Source: Gammaproteobacteria bacterium (GTDB taxonomy: Bacteria; Pseudomonadota; Gammaproteobacteria; Steroidobacterales; Woeseiaceae). From it: a stretch of DNA of 64,000 nt. The translations under genes were made by a program, and so were the position numbers. Each line of letters starts with the position of its first letter. Position 1 is the stretch's first letter. Positions 31,877 through 39,911 of the stretch are shown one piece after another. The notes beneath the pieces are model-generated. The model worked only from the letters and a program-made list of their open reading frames with translations. It was not told the origin of the DNA and did not search any database. The DNA lies in contig JAHZJK010000019.1 in assembly GCA_022600955.1 (NCBI GenBank), forward strand, positions 1 to 64,000. The letters are read 5' to 3'.

Positions 31877-32225
31877 TGTTTGCAGTGAGATCGCCGCCGA
31901 CCTCTCCGGTATTCACGACACCGCGCGGCTCTATCAGTAGCATGTGGACTTCGCTTTCGGCGAATGGCTTGTGTTCTACACCTTTAGGAACGACGAACAT
32001 TTCCCCTTTCCCAATGTTCACAGCGCCGTCTCGAAAGTCGATGCGCAACTCGCCATCAAGCACGATGAACGTTTCATCGGTGTCCTCATGATCATGCCAG
32101 ACGAAGTCACCTTCGATCTTAACGATCTTAAACTGATAATCGTTCATCTCGGCAATAACCTTCGGCACCCAGTGATCATCAATCAATCCCAGTTTTTCGC
32201 CAAAACGGATTGGCTGGTATTCCAT
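31860..32225 (-). CDS. Cytoplasmic cupin-domain protein
   Basis: The product of about 121 residues is a single-domain cupin. Motif 1 is VWHDHEDTDETFIVLDGEL and motif 2 is VPKGVEHKPFAES, which supply the metal ligands. I prefer the ATG at 32225, which has GGAG 6 bases upstream, over the ATG four codons earlier. It has no signal peptide, unlike the cupin encoded next to it. Function is unknown. Confidence 0.8.
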   Translation of the reverse strand: MEYQPIRFGEKLGLIDDHWVPKVIAEMNDYQFKIVKIEGDFVWHDHEDTDETFIVLDGELRIDFRDGAVNIGKGEMFVVPKGVEHKPFAESEVHMLLIEPRGVVNTGEVGGDLTANNDVWI

Positions 32226-32290
32226 CAGGATCTCCATGTAAGAAAGTCAAAAATGTGCAAAAACCTTACGACGATTCACGGCGCACCGCG

Positions 32291-32689
32291 TCAGACGGGA
32301 AAGTGCGCCAATAGTTTTTCGAAGTTCAACGCGAAGTACAGCAGTATCGACAGGTTTGCAAACAGTATGGTCGGAATCAGCCAAAGGAGCGCGGCCAGCG
32401 CTCCATCGTTCAGGTAGATGACAAACATTGCAAGAAAGCAGCCAATATAGAGGTCCGCACCGATTTGTCGGCCCCAGTACAGCCCGTTCATTACCTTGAT
32501 CGTCCGAAACAGGTTTTCGTGCTTGCTGGCGTAGATACTGTAGACAAGAAACGCGAGAAATGTCAGCCAGATGGCGGCCTTGACCAAAGGCAGAGGCCCG
32601 GAGAAGGAAAACACATCATCGTGCCAGTCAAAGTAAACAGCCAGGCCGCCGAATAGAAAATAGACGCCCCACAGAATATTGGATCTCAT
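32291..32689 (-). CDS. Small integral membrane protein of unknown function
   Basis: The 132-residue product has four hydrophobic segments (NILWGVYFLFGGLAVYF, AAIWLTFLAFLVYSIY, ADLYIGCFLAMFVIYL, LLWLIPTILFANLSILLYF). The ATG at 32689 has AGGAG 6 bases upstream. I do not recognise a family. It begins a run of minus-strand membrane and secreted proteins of unknown function that continues to about 39.6 kb. Confidence 0.7.
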   Translation of the reverse strand: MRSNILWGVYFLFGGLAVYFDWHDDVFSFSGPLPLVKAAIWLTFLAFLVYSIYASKHENLFRTIKVMNGLYWGRQIGADLYIGCFLAMFVIYLNDGALAALLWLIPTILFANLSILLYFALNFEKLLAHFPV

Positions 32690-32710
32690 AAGCACTCCTG
32701 ATTGACGGCA

Positions 32711-33274
32711 TCACTCTAGGGCGCGAAAGCTTGTACCGCAAGCGCTGCCGCGCTCAACAGCGACGGGCAAGCCTGCCTCATCCATCGCCGAGACCCTGAC
32801 GGAACAGGCTCGCGACAAGTCTGGCTCAGAAATTATTACTTCATAGCGCTCACCTGCGTTTATCTGGAATGACAGATCGACATTGCAGCCGATTGCCGTA
32901 ATGTTGCGCCTCATGACGGGTGCGGGCCCGCCACTGGTTGCTCCAAGCTCAACGCCGTAGTCGTCGTCTCCAATCGTATCCATCGACGCAAACAGTGTGA
33001 ACACCTCGCCAGCAGTGACAGCAAGCGTGCGCGTTGACTCCGGCGAAAGGCCATCCTTGCCGTCGAACTGAATAAGCCGGCGCCCGGTGCAAGTCTTGCC
33101 ATCGTCAAAGGTTGTCAGATTCACTCTTTGAGTCGCCGCGGCGTTCACCAGTGTGATCACAGCTACCTCTCCGCTGGTTGGCGTTTCGTACACGGCAATA
33201 CTCGACGCGCAAGCGGAGAGAACCAATAAGGCCAGGGCTTGCATAGATTGAATTGCCAGGCATCGAGCACTCAT
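32711..33274 (-). CDS. Predicted lipoprotein of unknown function
   Basis: The 187-residue product has a signal with lipobox LVLSACAS. The mature part is beta-rich with several cysteines (KTCTGRRLIQF, AIGCNVDLSF, RACSVRVS, GSACGTSF), suggesting disulphides. KTCTGRRLIQFDGKDGLS resembles surface or periplasmic domains seen in uncharacterised lipoproteins. No known family is assigned. Confidence 0.6.
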   Translation of the reverse strand: MSARCLAIQSMQALALLVLSACASSIAVYETPTSGEVAVITLVNAAATQRVNLTTFDDGKTCTGRRLIQFDGKDGLSPESTRTLAVTAGEVFTLFASMDTIGDDDYGVELGATSGGPAPVMRRNITAIGCNVDLSFQINAGERYEVIISEPDLSRACSVRVSAMDEAGLPVAVERGSACGTSFRALE

Positions 33275-33304
33275 TTCAGAAACTCCCTTAGGCGCCTTAC
33301 GCCT

Positions 33305-33925
33305 CTATTTGTACACGCTAAGCGCGAAAATCAGACCAACAATAACAAGCACAATAACAGCCCCTTCAAAAAACGGGGCAACCGCTTTTGCAAAGCGCCC
33401 GAACAGCCGTTCAGCGCGCCCTGGGGCGATCAGCTCATCTATCGGTCCTTCAAGATCACTCGGAAGACCCTGGCCCATGACTAAAGAATAGTAGAGGCGC
33501 ATCTTCTTACTGCCGAATAACCACCACAAGCTGCTGAGCACGAACAGAAAGAGCCCCGCCATGGCAAACGCCCGGTACTCGGTGCTGGTCCGCAGCCCAT
33601 CAATGGAAAAGAACACCTGATACGTAATCGTAAAGACATAGGCGCAGATCAGAATTCGGCTAATTGGCCAGTTCGTGGCGATCGTATGCGCTATCAGGAT
33701 CGGCAGCAGAAAGTAACAGCCAACAAAAACCGCTGCTTCCTGAAACGACGAGGTCGCACTTCCTCCCAGGGCCAGTTGGTTTGCTACGCCTGCAACAAGG
33801 GTACCCGTCGCGCTAATGATACAAACAATGACCATTGCGCGAAGTGACGCCGGTGGGGTGGCATACGGCGCATTGACCGGCTGCCCAAACCAAAGGCGAA
33901 GCTTGCCTGCGCTATACCGGGACAT
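33305..33925 (-). CDS. Integral membrane protein of unknown function
   Basis: The 206-residue product has five predicted membrane segments after a polar 30-residue N-terminus (MVIVCIISATGTLVAGVA, VFVGCYFLLPILIAHTIA, ILICAYVFTITYQVFF, MAGLFLFVLSSLWWLF, GAVIVLVIVGLIFALSV). The layout is loosely like Yip1-type proteins, but I cannot support a family. The ATG at 33925 overlaps the end of the DUF998 gene by 14 bases, so the two are probably coupled. Confidence 0.65.
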   Translation of the reverse strand: MSRYSAGKLRLWFGQPVNAPYATPPASLRAMVIVCIISATGTLVAGVANQLALGGSATSSFQEAAVFVGCYFLLPILIAHTIATNWPISRILICAYVFTITYQVFFSIDGLRTSTEYRAFAMAGLFLFVLSSLWWLFGSKKMRLYYSLVMGQGLPSDLEGPIDELIAPGRAERLFGRFAKAVAPFFEGAVIVLVIVGLIFALSVYK

Positions 33926-34556
33926 GGGCAATATCTACGCGGCGCCAAAGACGAATCGCGAGCGCAATCATCCAGGCAAAAAGAACCCCCAAAAACAATC
34001 TCTGATAAACGCCGGTTCCGCTGCGCGTCGCCTCAGACTGCACCATGGCGAGCAGGAGGACCACAGACAAAGAAGCAGATAGCAGCGAATAGACACCGAA
34101 TCGCCGCCACCGTGGCGCCTGAAAGAAATACGCTCCCCAAGCGAAGGCCCCGAGCGTGAATGCCGGGAGCGCAACGGACGCTACGTCATGGAGCTCTTGC
34201 TGAAGAGACCGGCCCGTGACCGGGCACCCCACATCACAGGAAAAGATGCCGGCGAAGAAAACGCCAACTGCGAAAATCACCAGGAAAAGGTGACCGACCG
34301 TATTCATCCGCGTACGGGGGAAATGTTTTCGCAGCGCGTAAACGAATAACAGAACGAAAAGCGCCGAGAGCATAAACCCGAAGTAGTTCATCAACCACGC
34401 GAACTCACCGCCTGTCTCGCCGAGTTCACTGATGAATTGATTAACGTGGTTGTAGTTAGAGCGCAGCGCGCCACTCACAATCGTCGCGACGCAAAAAGCC
34501 AGAGGGCCAGCGACCCCGGAAAGAAATAATCGTCGAACAGAGACTGAAGAGCGCAT
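33912..34556 (-). CDS. DUF998-type membrane protein
   Basis: The product of about 214 residues has six membrane segments and the DUF998 features: an N-terminal helix with SGVAGPLAFCVATIVSGA, then SNYNHVNQFISELGETGGEF and the Cys-containing GIFSCDVGCPVTG. Role unknown. The ATG at 34556 lies just past the stop of the SH3-domain gene; an upstream TTG would overlap that stop. Confidence 0.75.
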   Translation of the reverse strand: MRSSVSVRRLFLSGVAGPLAFCVATIVSGALRSNYNHVNQFISELGETGGEFAWLMNYFGFMLSALFVLLFVYALRKHFPRTRMNTVGHLFLVIFAVGVFFAGIFSCDVGCPVTGRSLQQELHDVASVALPAFTLGAFAWGAYFFQAPRWRRFGVYSLLSASLSVVLLLAMVQSEATRSGTGVYQRLFLGVLFAWMIALAIRLWRRVDIAHVPV

Positions 34557-34558
34557 TA

Positions 34559-35575
34559 TCAAGACTCCCCGACAACCATCGTTCGTATCATTTCCAGCAT
34601 TTCGTTGTACTCAGCGCCTGATGTGTATTGCGTTGTCCCACACCCAACGGCGAGTGCGTTCGGCCCAAAGTGAATTTCCAGATCGAGCAAGTATGTACTG
34701 CCCTCGCCGCTCCACGCTGCGCTCTCCTTGGAGCCAGGGCGAAGCGTCTGGTAGATCCAATCTGTTTGATCAGGAAGTCTTCCGGAACCATCTGGCGCTT
34801 CGCTAGTTGAGAGCGCGTCCATCGACTGCTGCGATGAGCCGCCCCACCACTCAGACATCGACTCCGGGTGCCCGAGAAGCTCGTAAATTTTTGGTTTGGA
34901 AAGAGATCGGCACGGCTGCGCCTCGTTCACCCAGTTCACGAACTGAATTCGTTGTGCATCGCTTCCACGCCACAACTCAGCGGCTAACTGCTCGAACGCC
35001 GAAGCAGCCGTCGTGACATATGACTTCAACGTTGACTCGTGCATGTAACCGCGCCCCAGAAACGTATCAACCAAGAGCCACTCGCCATCCCGTTCCGCAT
35101 TCTTTACCAAGGCACCCTCGGCAATAGCACCAAGTTTCGGCGCGCTGGTCGAGGGTGCTGTTCTTAGATTTGCTCCACCGGAACTCGAAACGATGAGCAT
35201 TCTGGCAAGTGCACTGAAACCGCAGACCTCCCTGTATCGTGTGGTTCCGAGATAGTCGATGATCTTGGCGTAGGCCGGTTGATCGCGTGCCGTTGCTGCG
35301 CAATTGAATCGGGTAAGGACGCGCTCTATCTTCGTGGCAGGAACGCCCGCCCTCGCTGAATTGGCAAGCACGAGCGCTATTACAGGGTCAGCGCGTTCCG
35401 GAGAATACTTTTCCTCATCGCCGCAAGAGGCGCTATCCAGAAAGGACTCGAGCCGAGGCCGATCTGTTTCGAGAGAATGGGAAAAGAAGGACTGAGCCAC
35501 CGTTCCACAGGCCTCCGCCGAATCCACTGCACCGAGCAGAAATAACGCAATCATGCCTAAGGTGATCCGGGACAT
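34559..35575 (-). CDS. Secreted SH3-domain protein of unknown function
   Basis: The 338-residue product has a signal peptide (LGMIALFLLGAVDSAEA). A bacterial SH3 domain follows at about residues 140-190 (ANLRTAPSTSAPKLGAIAEG, EWLLVDTFLGRGYMHES), of the kind that often binds cell wall. The C-terminal 120 residues (YELLGHPESMSEWWGG, WIYQTLRPGS) resemble SmpA/BamE-like lipoprotein folds, but weakly. Its ATG lies 10 bases after the core of an attC-like element, so it is placed like the first gene of an integron cassette. Confidence 0.65.
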   Translation of the reverse strand: MSRITLGMIALFLLGAVDSAEACGTVAQSFFSHSLETDRPRLESFLDSASCGDEEKYSPERADPVIALVLANSARAGVPATKIERVLTRFNCAATARDQPAYAKIIDYLGTTRYREVCGFSALARMLIVSSSGGANLRTAPSTSAPKLGAIAEGALVKNAERDGEWLLVDTFLGRGYMHESTLKSYVTTAASAFEQLAAELWRGSDAQRIQFVNWVNEAQPCRSLSKPKIYELLGHPESMSEWWGGSSQQSMDALSTSEAPDGSGRLPDQTDWIYQTLRPGSKESAAWSGEGSTYLLDLEIHFGPNALAVGCGTTQYTSGAEYNEMLEMIRTMVVGES

Positions 35576-35582
35576 AGTGGCA

Positions 35583-35671
35583 CGCTAACGACTAAGCAAA
35601 CCGAGGTTCAGCTTATGGCGAGCCGCTTGTGCATGCAAGCCTCGCTACTGCCGCTGTGGTCCGTATTAGTC
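35583..35671 (-). repeat. attC-like element, copy 1 (most diverged)
   Basis: Read on the minus strand, an 89-bp element runs from GACTAAT (degenerate core) to GTTAGCG. The internal GCCATAAGCTGAAC is shared with the other copies. Its arms can fold: CGACTAA pairs with TTAGTCG, and an inner GCTTG-TGCATG-CAAGC hairpin is extended by GCGAG/CTCGC and CAGC/GCTG. The stop codon of the gene at 35666-36301 lies inside its left core. Integron attC sites have this kind of folded, mostly non-conserved structure with short conserved cores. Confidence 0.55.
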
Positions 35672-36301
35672 GCGGCCAACTGGATTCGCAGCCAGCCTCC
35701 GATCAACAAAGTAACACCAGTCACTCGTTGCGCGATCCGGCACGATCGGGTCACCGCGCACACCCAGCTTGAACTCGACGACCGATCGCCATTCGGAAGA
35801 ACCGAGATCCGGGCCATGACCCTCTGAATCCCCGGTCGATACGTGTTCTTCTACCAGTTGAAGCCACATGGTTGAACAGGGCTCCGGGCCCAGTGAAGGT
35901 GTTGAGTCCGCTACGCACGAGGCCAACCAAAAAACGACAACAGGTAGCACGGCCACCCAAGCCAAAAACAGCGACCAGACCCGCCCCTTAAGAAGATTGT
36001 AATCCGCCAACAAATGCGCCCAAGTATGCCCCGCCGCGTAGTGGCCGAAGCCGAACTCAAAAGCGATTGTAAGCATCAGCCACATAGCACCAATCTGCGT
36101 CGCTTGGGTAGATGATTCGATTGGCCAGGTACAGTTGACATACCAAACGAGCACCCCGGAGGCCAGAATGGCGGTGACTGTCGATACCTGATGTGCGATC
36201 AGGTCAGATACATATTTGCCATACGTAACCTGACGGACAGTGCCGGTCGCAATGGCGACAATAGCCAGCAAGAACCAGACAAGCAGGTATTTAGTCACCA
36301 T
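35666..36301 (-). CDS. Membrane protein of unknown function, C-terminus possibly chimeric
   Basis: The first 130 residues form four membrane segments (YLLVWFLLAIVAIATGTV, TVTAILASGVLVWYV, GAMWLMLTIAFEFGFGHY, WSLFLAWVAVLPVVVFWLAS) with the pattern EFGFGHYAAGHTWAHLLADY. The remaining 80 residues are polar and low in conserved-looking sequence (SSEWRSVVEFKLGVRGDP), and they run into the attC-like element, where the stop codon lies. The tail may be read-through into unrelated DNA after a rearrangement. It starts directly after the stop of the small gene upstream. Confidence 0.6.
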   Translation of the reverse strand: MVTKYLLVWFLLAIVAIATGTVRQVTYGKYVSDLIAHQVSTVTAILASGVLVWYVNCTWPIESSTQATQIGAMWLMLTIAFEFGFGHYAAGHTWAHLLADYNLLKGRVWSLFLAWVAVLPVVVFWLASCVADSTPSLGPEPCSTMWLQLVEEHVSTGDSEGHGPDLGSSEWRSVVEFKLGVRGDPIVPDRATSDWCYFVDRRLAANPVGRD

Positions 36302-36601
36302 CTATATCGTGTCACCCAACAGTGAAACTCCGCGCCGAATCAACGAAAAACGGATTGGTTGCGAGGCCCGCCACTCCCTGAGCCAGCCTGCATTGATGCG
36401 GTAGCGAGCGGTCATTGCGCCCAACCGATGAGCCAGTTTCAGGAGTTCAGCGTTGTTGAAATCATCGAACTGGATAAACACTATCGCGCGACCGATATAG
36501 TGAAACCAGATTCGATCGTCGTTGGACCACGTGTCAGCAACACCTTCCACCGGTGTCCAGTATCCGCTACCCGGGTTTGTTGCGTGCTGTTTACTGGTCA
36601 C
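36302..36601 (-). CDS. Small hypothetical protein
   Basis: From the GTG at 36601 the frame encodes 99 residues, including WFHYIGRAIVFIQFDDFNNA and LLKLAHRLGAMTARYRINAG. Composition looks protein-like in this part, whereas the longer upstream extension of the same frame (to 36727) overlaps the DUF2059 gene and looks like noise. The stop codon is directly followed by the ATG of the next gene. No family recognised. It could be a gene remnant. Confidence 0.35.
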   Translation of the reverse strand: MTSKQHATNPGSGYWTPVEGVADTWSNDDRIWFHYIGRAIVFIQFDDFNNAELLKLAHRLGAMTARYRINAGWLREWRASQPIRFSLIRRGVSLLGDTI

Positions 36602-36650
36602 ATCGACTTCTGCGCAACGGACGACGCCATTCTGCCTTCGACAAGAACCG

Positions 36651-37148
36651 CTAGTTCTCCGTTCTACCTGCCTCGAGGTCCGCCTTGAGCTCTGCCTGCA
36701 AGCCTTCGAGACGACCGTAGAAGCCACCCATCATTTCTTGTGTTGCCTCCATAGTTACGCTCATCAATTCAGGCATCTTCGCCAAGAACTTTTGACCTAA
36801 GGGGGACCCATAAAACTCCGTCAGCTCCAGAAGCTCTTGCTCCGTATAAACCTCCGCATAAGCAGAGACCATATACGGTTCCATTTTTTCCCAGTTCATT
36901 TCTTCGCGCATAACCTCGAATACGCGCACCATATGCCTGTCGAAAATCGGTTGCTTAGCCTCGTCAATTCCCATTTGTTCCGCCATTGCTGAAAACTGCG
37001 GCAGCATCGAGTCGTAGACTTGCTCGACCATCTCTGATGCACGACTTGCTTCCAGAAGCTTCAGCGCTGCGGCTTCTCGGGGTGACTGTTCAGCACTCGC
37101 TGGAGCCAAATAGACGCAAAGTAATATAAGAATGATTGTTTGTCGCAC
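36651..37148 (-). CDS. Secreted DUF2059-type protein
   Basis: The GTG at 37148 has GGAG 6 bases upstream and starts a signal peptide (RQTIILILLCVYLAPASAEQ), giving 165 residues. The mature part has the helical DUF2059 pattern: AAALKLLEASRASEMVEQVY, then YTEQELLELTEFYGSPLGQK. A longer frame to 37298 is rejected because its extra 50 residues are translated from an attC-like element. DUF2059 proteins are periplasmic and of unknown role. Confidence 0.8.
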   Translation of the reverse strand: MRQTIILILLCVYLAPASAEQSPREAAALKLLEASRASEMVEQVYDSMLPQFSAMAEQMGIDEAKQPIFDRHMVRVFEVMREEMNWEKMEPYMVSAYAEVYTEQELLELTEFYGSPLGQKFLAKMPELMSVTMEATQEMMGGFYGRLEGLQAELKADLEAGRTEN

Positions 37149-37194
37149 AGTATTCTCCAGGCAATTGAACAATGTTGAGTGTTGTATGGCGTGA

Positions 37195-37293
37195 GACGAA
37201 CTTGGTTTCAGCTTATGGCAATGAGTAACACGAGCATCGTGATTGCTGCCTGACGGTAAGCTAACTTGCGCCAGGTGCAGAGCATTGTTAGGC
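37195..37293 (-). repeat. attC-like element, copy 2 (best canonical core)
   Basis: On the minus strand this 99-bp element begins with GCCTAAC, a perfect RYYYAAC core, continues TAACAATGC as in many known attC sites, and ends with CAAGTTCGTC. It contains the shared GCCATAAGCTGAAACC. The stop codon TGA of the hydrolase gene lies one base before the GCCTAAC core, the placement seen in integron cassettes. A second CAAGTTAGCT occurs inside the element, so it may be a nested or recombined pair. Confidence 0.7.
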
Positions 37294-37294
37294 A

Positions 37295-38104
37295 TCACTT
37301 GTGATCATCAATAAGTTCGATTACCGCGTTCAGAAACTCTGGCTGAAGTATAGCCGGCTTTTCCCGATCATGATCGGCGCCCGCTATGATGATCGTACTA
37401 ATTGACTCCGGTAATGTACTCAATCTACGACAGTTTTCCGACGAGAAGTGTTGCAGCTCGATGCTGCCAATGACAACAACAGTCGGAGTTGCAATTGCGA
37501 CAATTTCCTCGTCTAAGACATCTGCATAACGAAGCCCTCGGATCGCCGCGGCAAGCGCCACATAATCCTGATTCTCAGGTTCCCAGGGATGCCGCTCCCC
37601 AGAAATCGCGCGACTCTTGGTGAACTGGGCAAACTCTTCCTCTTCTTCACTCCACCGAGGGAAAAACCCGGACCCCAGTACGGCGGTCGAAACGCGAGAT
37701 GGGTGTGTAGTCAAAAGCTTCGAAACTATCGTCGCGCCCATAGAAAAGCCAATAAGGTTAGCTTTGCTGAGCTGTAGATGATCGAGTAGCCGGATGACAT
37801 CCGCTCCCATTTCCGGACCGTATTCCTCTGGTTTGTGAGGTTTGCCGCTGTTGCCGTGTCCGCGAAGGTCGACTGAAATAACTCGATATCTTCGGGCGAG
37901 AGCTTCCGCTAATCCGGTTTCATTCCACATTTGCAGCGTTTGCGAGAAACCGTGCAGCAGGACTACCGGTTCCCCGGCTCCTCGCTCCTCGTAGTAGATC
38001 TGCACGCCATCGCTATCAAACGATGCCGCAAGCACCAACTCGGGAGAAAGCAGTGTGATCGAGAGTAGCCAGCCCGCAAGCAGGCGATGTGAGAATGAAG
38101 ACAT
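37295..38104 (-). CDS. Secreted alpha/beta hydrolase
   Basis: The 269-residue product has an N-terminal signal sequence (LLAGWLLSITLLSPELVLAA). The alpha/beta hydrolase fold has the oxyanion block VVLLHGFSQTLQMW and the nucleophile elbow GFSMGA near residue 121. A catalytic His is likely in IAGADHDREKP. Substrate is unknown; the family includes esterases, lipases and C-C hydrolases. It is flanked by two attC-like elements, its ATG 16 bases after one and its stop one base before the other, which makes it a single-gene cassette candidate. Confidence 0.85.
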   Translation of the reverse strand: MSSFSHRLLAGWLLSITLLSPELVLAASFDSDGVQIYYEERGAGEPVVLLHGFSQTLQMWNETGLAEALARRYRVISVDLRGHGNSGKPHKPEEYGPEMGADVIRLLDHLQLSKANLIGFSMGATIVSKLLTTHPSRVSTAVLGSGFFPRWSEEEEEFAQFTKSRAISGERHPWEPENQDYVALAAAIRGLRYADVLDEEIVAIATPTVVVIGSIELQHFSSENCRRLSTLPESISTIIIAGADHDREKPAILQPEFLNAVIELIDDHK

Positions 38105-38119
38105 GATGCCTGACGTCTG

Positions 38120-38207
38120 AGCTAACTTGATCTCAGCTTATGGCGCGGCCGTTGTGGATGCAAGAATGATGACGGGAGTGGTCTGCAATAGCAGCGCGTT
38201 GTTACGT
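38120..38207 (-). repeat. attC-like element, copy 3
   Basis: The 88-bp minus-strand element begins ACGTAACAACGC and ends CAAGTTAGCT. It contains the shared GCCATAAGCTGAGATC plus ATTCTTGCAT and CACTCCCGTCAT, which align closely with copy 4. The RDD gene stop lies one base before its left core, exactly as in copy 2, and the hydrolase ATG follows 16 bases after its right core. Confidence 0.65.
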
Positions 38208-38208
38208 C

Positions 38209-38937
38209 TCAGTCCGACTCGCCAGGCATCTCTTGTCGTCGGCAGCCGAAGAGCTGCGCGCGCCACCCAAACACAATGGCGGCACCACAACCAAACGTAA
38301 ACGCCAGATTCATGACGACAGACGTGATTCCGTCGACAACACTGCAGTCGTTATATTCCAGACATACGTCGGATACAACAACGGCGCTAACGACACCGAC
38401 TAGCAATAGAATCACGAACAAATAGGCCGAAATCACAAGAACGCGGCGTGCTTTCGACGGATATTTGTAGCGCCCAGTTCCGATATTGCGCTCGGTGAAC
38501 TTTTCGTGAGGCGGCAGGCTCTCAGGGTCCCGCAAGAGAACCGTTGTGCGACAAAGCAGATCGTGGAGAGCTTGATGTTTCGTTGTGGTGAGTACTAACA
38601 CTAGAGATAGCCACCCGAGTAACCCGCGAAGCAGGCTTCGTACCACTGCGCGAAGCAGCCCGATATTCTTGCCAGTTCTTACGTCCTGGATAGTTATCCC
38701 CATCAAATGATGACCTGGCGACGCACCCTGTAGAGACACCATCACAGGGTCGACAAGCACAACCGCGAGAACGGGGTAGGCGATCAAAACGGGGCGCAAC
38801 CAACCGTCCATCAAAGGAAACATGACCCACCAAGACAGGATAATTATGCTAACCAGAACCGAATCGATCAGCACCGCTCGCACTCGCCTGAGAAGGCGTG
38901 GATATTGCGCCGATGTCGGTGCGCTTGAATCTGTCAA
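38209..38937 (-). CDS. RDD-family membrane protein
   Basis: The 242-residue product has the RDD domain at the N-terminus (RLLRRVRAVLIDSVLV). The second helix and the pattern GASPGHHLMGITIQDVRTGK follow, then KHQALHDLLCRTTVLLRDP. Two further membrane segments form a C-terminal extension. RDD proteins are small membrane proteins; some have been linked to ion transport, but function here is unknown. Its stop abuts an attC-like element. Confidence 0.85.
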   Translation of the reverse strand: MTDSSAPTSAQYPRLLRRVRAVLIDSVLVSIIILSWWVMFPLMDGWLRPVLIAYPVLAVVLVDPVMVSLQGASPGHHLMGITIQDVRTGKNIGLLRAVVRSLLRGLLGWLSLVLVLTTTKHQALHDLLCRTTVLLRDPESLPPHEKFTERNIGTGRYKYPSKARRVLVISAYLFVILLLVGVVSAVVVSDVCLEYNDCSVVDGITSVVMNLAFTFGCGAAIVFGWRAQLFGCRRQEMPGESD

Positions 38938-38949
38938 GGAAGCGCCTTG

Positions 38950-39645
38950 CTAGGCTGAGGGCGGAAACCGCCGCTCATGAAGCGCCACATATAATGCGAC
39001 ACAAACCTTCGCTTCTGCCTCACGCACAGTTCGCAATTGAACTGCGAAGATAAGGACTATGACAACAGAGATAAGAAATGCCTGCCAAACTGCAGGCGCG
39101 GTAAGCGACCCCGCCCGAGCTGCCATCACAACACTCGCAATGACACCAAGCAACCCTGCCCAGAACATGCCGGCGAAGAATCGAGAGCGGGCTTCAAAAT
39201 GTACATATTGCGCGAAACCGCCTGGTGCCTCGAGGCACAGACGATCCTTCCAGTAGTTAAACAACAATTGAGGGTGTGTCGATTCGCGTAAGTCCCGTCT
39301 CAGCTGAGCTGCGGATTCTGTCGATTCAAGTGCCCCCAGGAACTGATCCAAACTCTCAAGATATGGAAACGCCGACGTCCCTTTTGAAAAAGGTTGTGCC
39401 CAACCGACTTTTAGGGCTCTCACTATGCTCCCAAACATGAACGCGGCGACGACCGCAGGGATTGCAAGTATTGGATACTCGGCAATAGCCATGAAAAACG
39501 GAAGAAGATGAGACCAAATCGATGGCGCGCCGCTGAGGCCCTCGCCGAAAGCTGCGGCCGCGGCGGTCAGTAGATAGGCTCCAGGTGGCAGGACGGCAAA
39601 AAAATCGACCGTCGGTATCCGTGCGAGCGAGTCTTTAAGTGGCAC
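38950..39645 (-). CDS. Integral membrane protein of unknown function
   Basis: The 231-residue product has two N-terminal hydrophobic segments (PPGAYLLTAAAAAFG, ILAIPAVVAAFMFGSIV). A polar middle follows (SLDQFLGALESTESAAQLRR), and then two C-terminal segments (FFAGMFWAGLLGVIASVVMA, AFLISVVIVLIFAVQL). No family recognised. It lies 12 bases before the RDD gene, so the two probably form one two-gene cassette bounded by attC-like copies 4 and 3. Confidence 0.65.
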   Translation of the reverse strand: MPLKDSLARIPTVDFFAVLPPGAYLLTAAAAAFGEGLSGAPSIWSHLLPFFMAIAEYPILAIPAVVAAFMFGSIVRALKVGWAQPFSKGTSAFPYLESLDQFLGALESTESAAQLRRDLRESTHPQLLFNYWKDRLCLEAPGGFAQYVHFEARSRFFAGMFWAGLLGVIASVVMAARAGSLTAPAVWQAFLISVVIVLIFAVQLRTVREAEAKVCVALYVALHERRFPPSA

Positions 39646-39669
39646 TGGCGCTCCTGTTGCCTGGTGTTT

Positions 39670-39759
39670 AGCAAACTTGGCCTCAGCTTATGGCGAGGCT
39701 CTTGCGAAAGCAAGAAGCGTAACGGGAGCGGGGCATACTAGTGCAGCGCATGCCTAAGT
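39670..39759 (-). repeat. attC-like element, copy 4
   Basis: The roughly 90-bp minus-strand element ends CAAGTTTGCT and contains GCCATAAGCTGAGGCC, with a hairpin CTTGC-TTTC-GCAAG. CGCTCCCGTTACGCTTCTTGC aligns base for base with much of copy 3. The left core is degenerate (CACTTAGGC). It is the copy furthest upstream in the direction of cassette reading. No integrase gene or recognisable attI lies beyond it. Confidence 0.6.
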
Positions 39760-39911
39760 GGCACTCCCTCCGAGCACCAGCCCCCGCACACACTGAGTTC
39801 TGCGGTGTATTATTCAGCATACGATAATGATCGAATCGGCACACCGCGAGGCGTGTGTTTGATTCTTACGAGCGCGGCTAGGCGCAACGGTAAGAGCTGA
39901 AGAGGTCTATT

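Noticed and set aside
36602-36650. Possible fifth attC-like element after the DUF2059 gene
   Set aside because: A GTTGCGC core-like heptamer exists, but there is no matching left core and the shared GCCATAAGCTGA segment is absent.
37149-37298. N-terminal extension of the DUF2059 protein by 50 residues
   Set aside because: It is translated from the attC-like element and would hide the signal peptide that begins at the GTG at 37148.
39860-39905. tRNA-like D-arm sequence (GGCTAGGCGCAACGGTAAGAGC)-type stretch
   Set aside because: The anticodon arm, T arm and acceptor pairing do not follow, so there is no tRNA gene.
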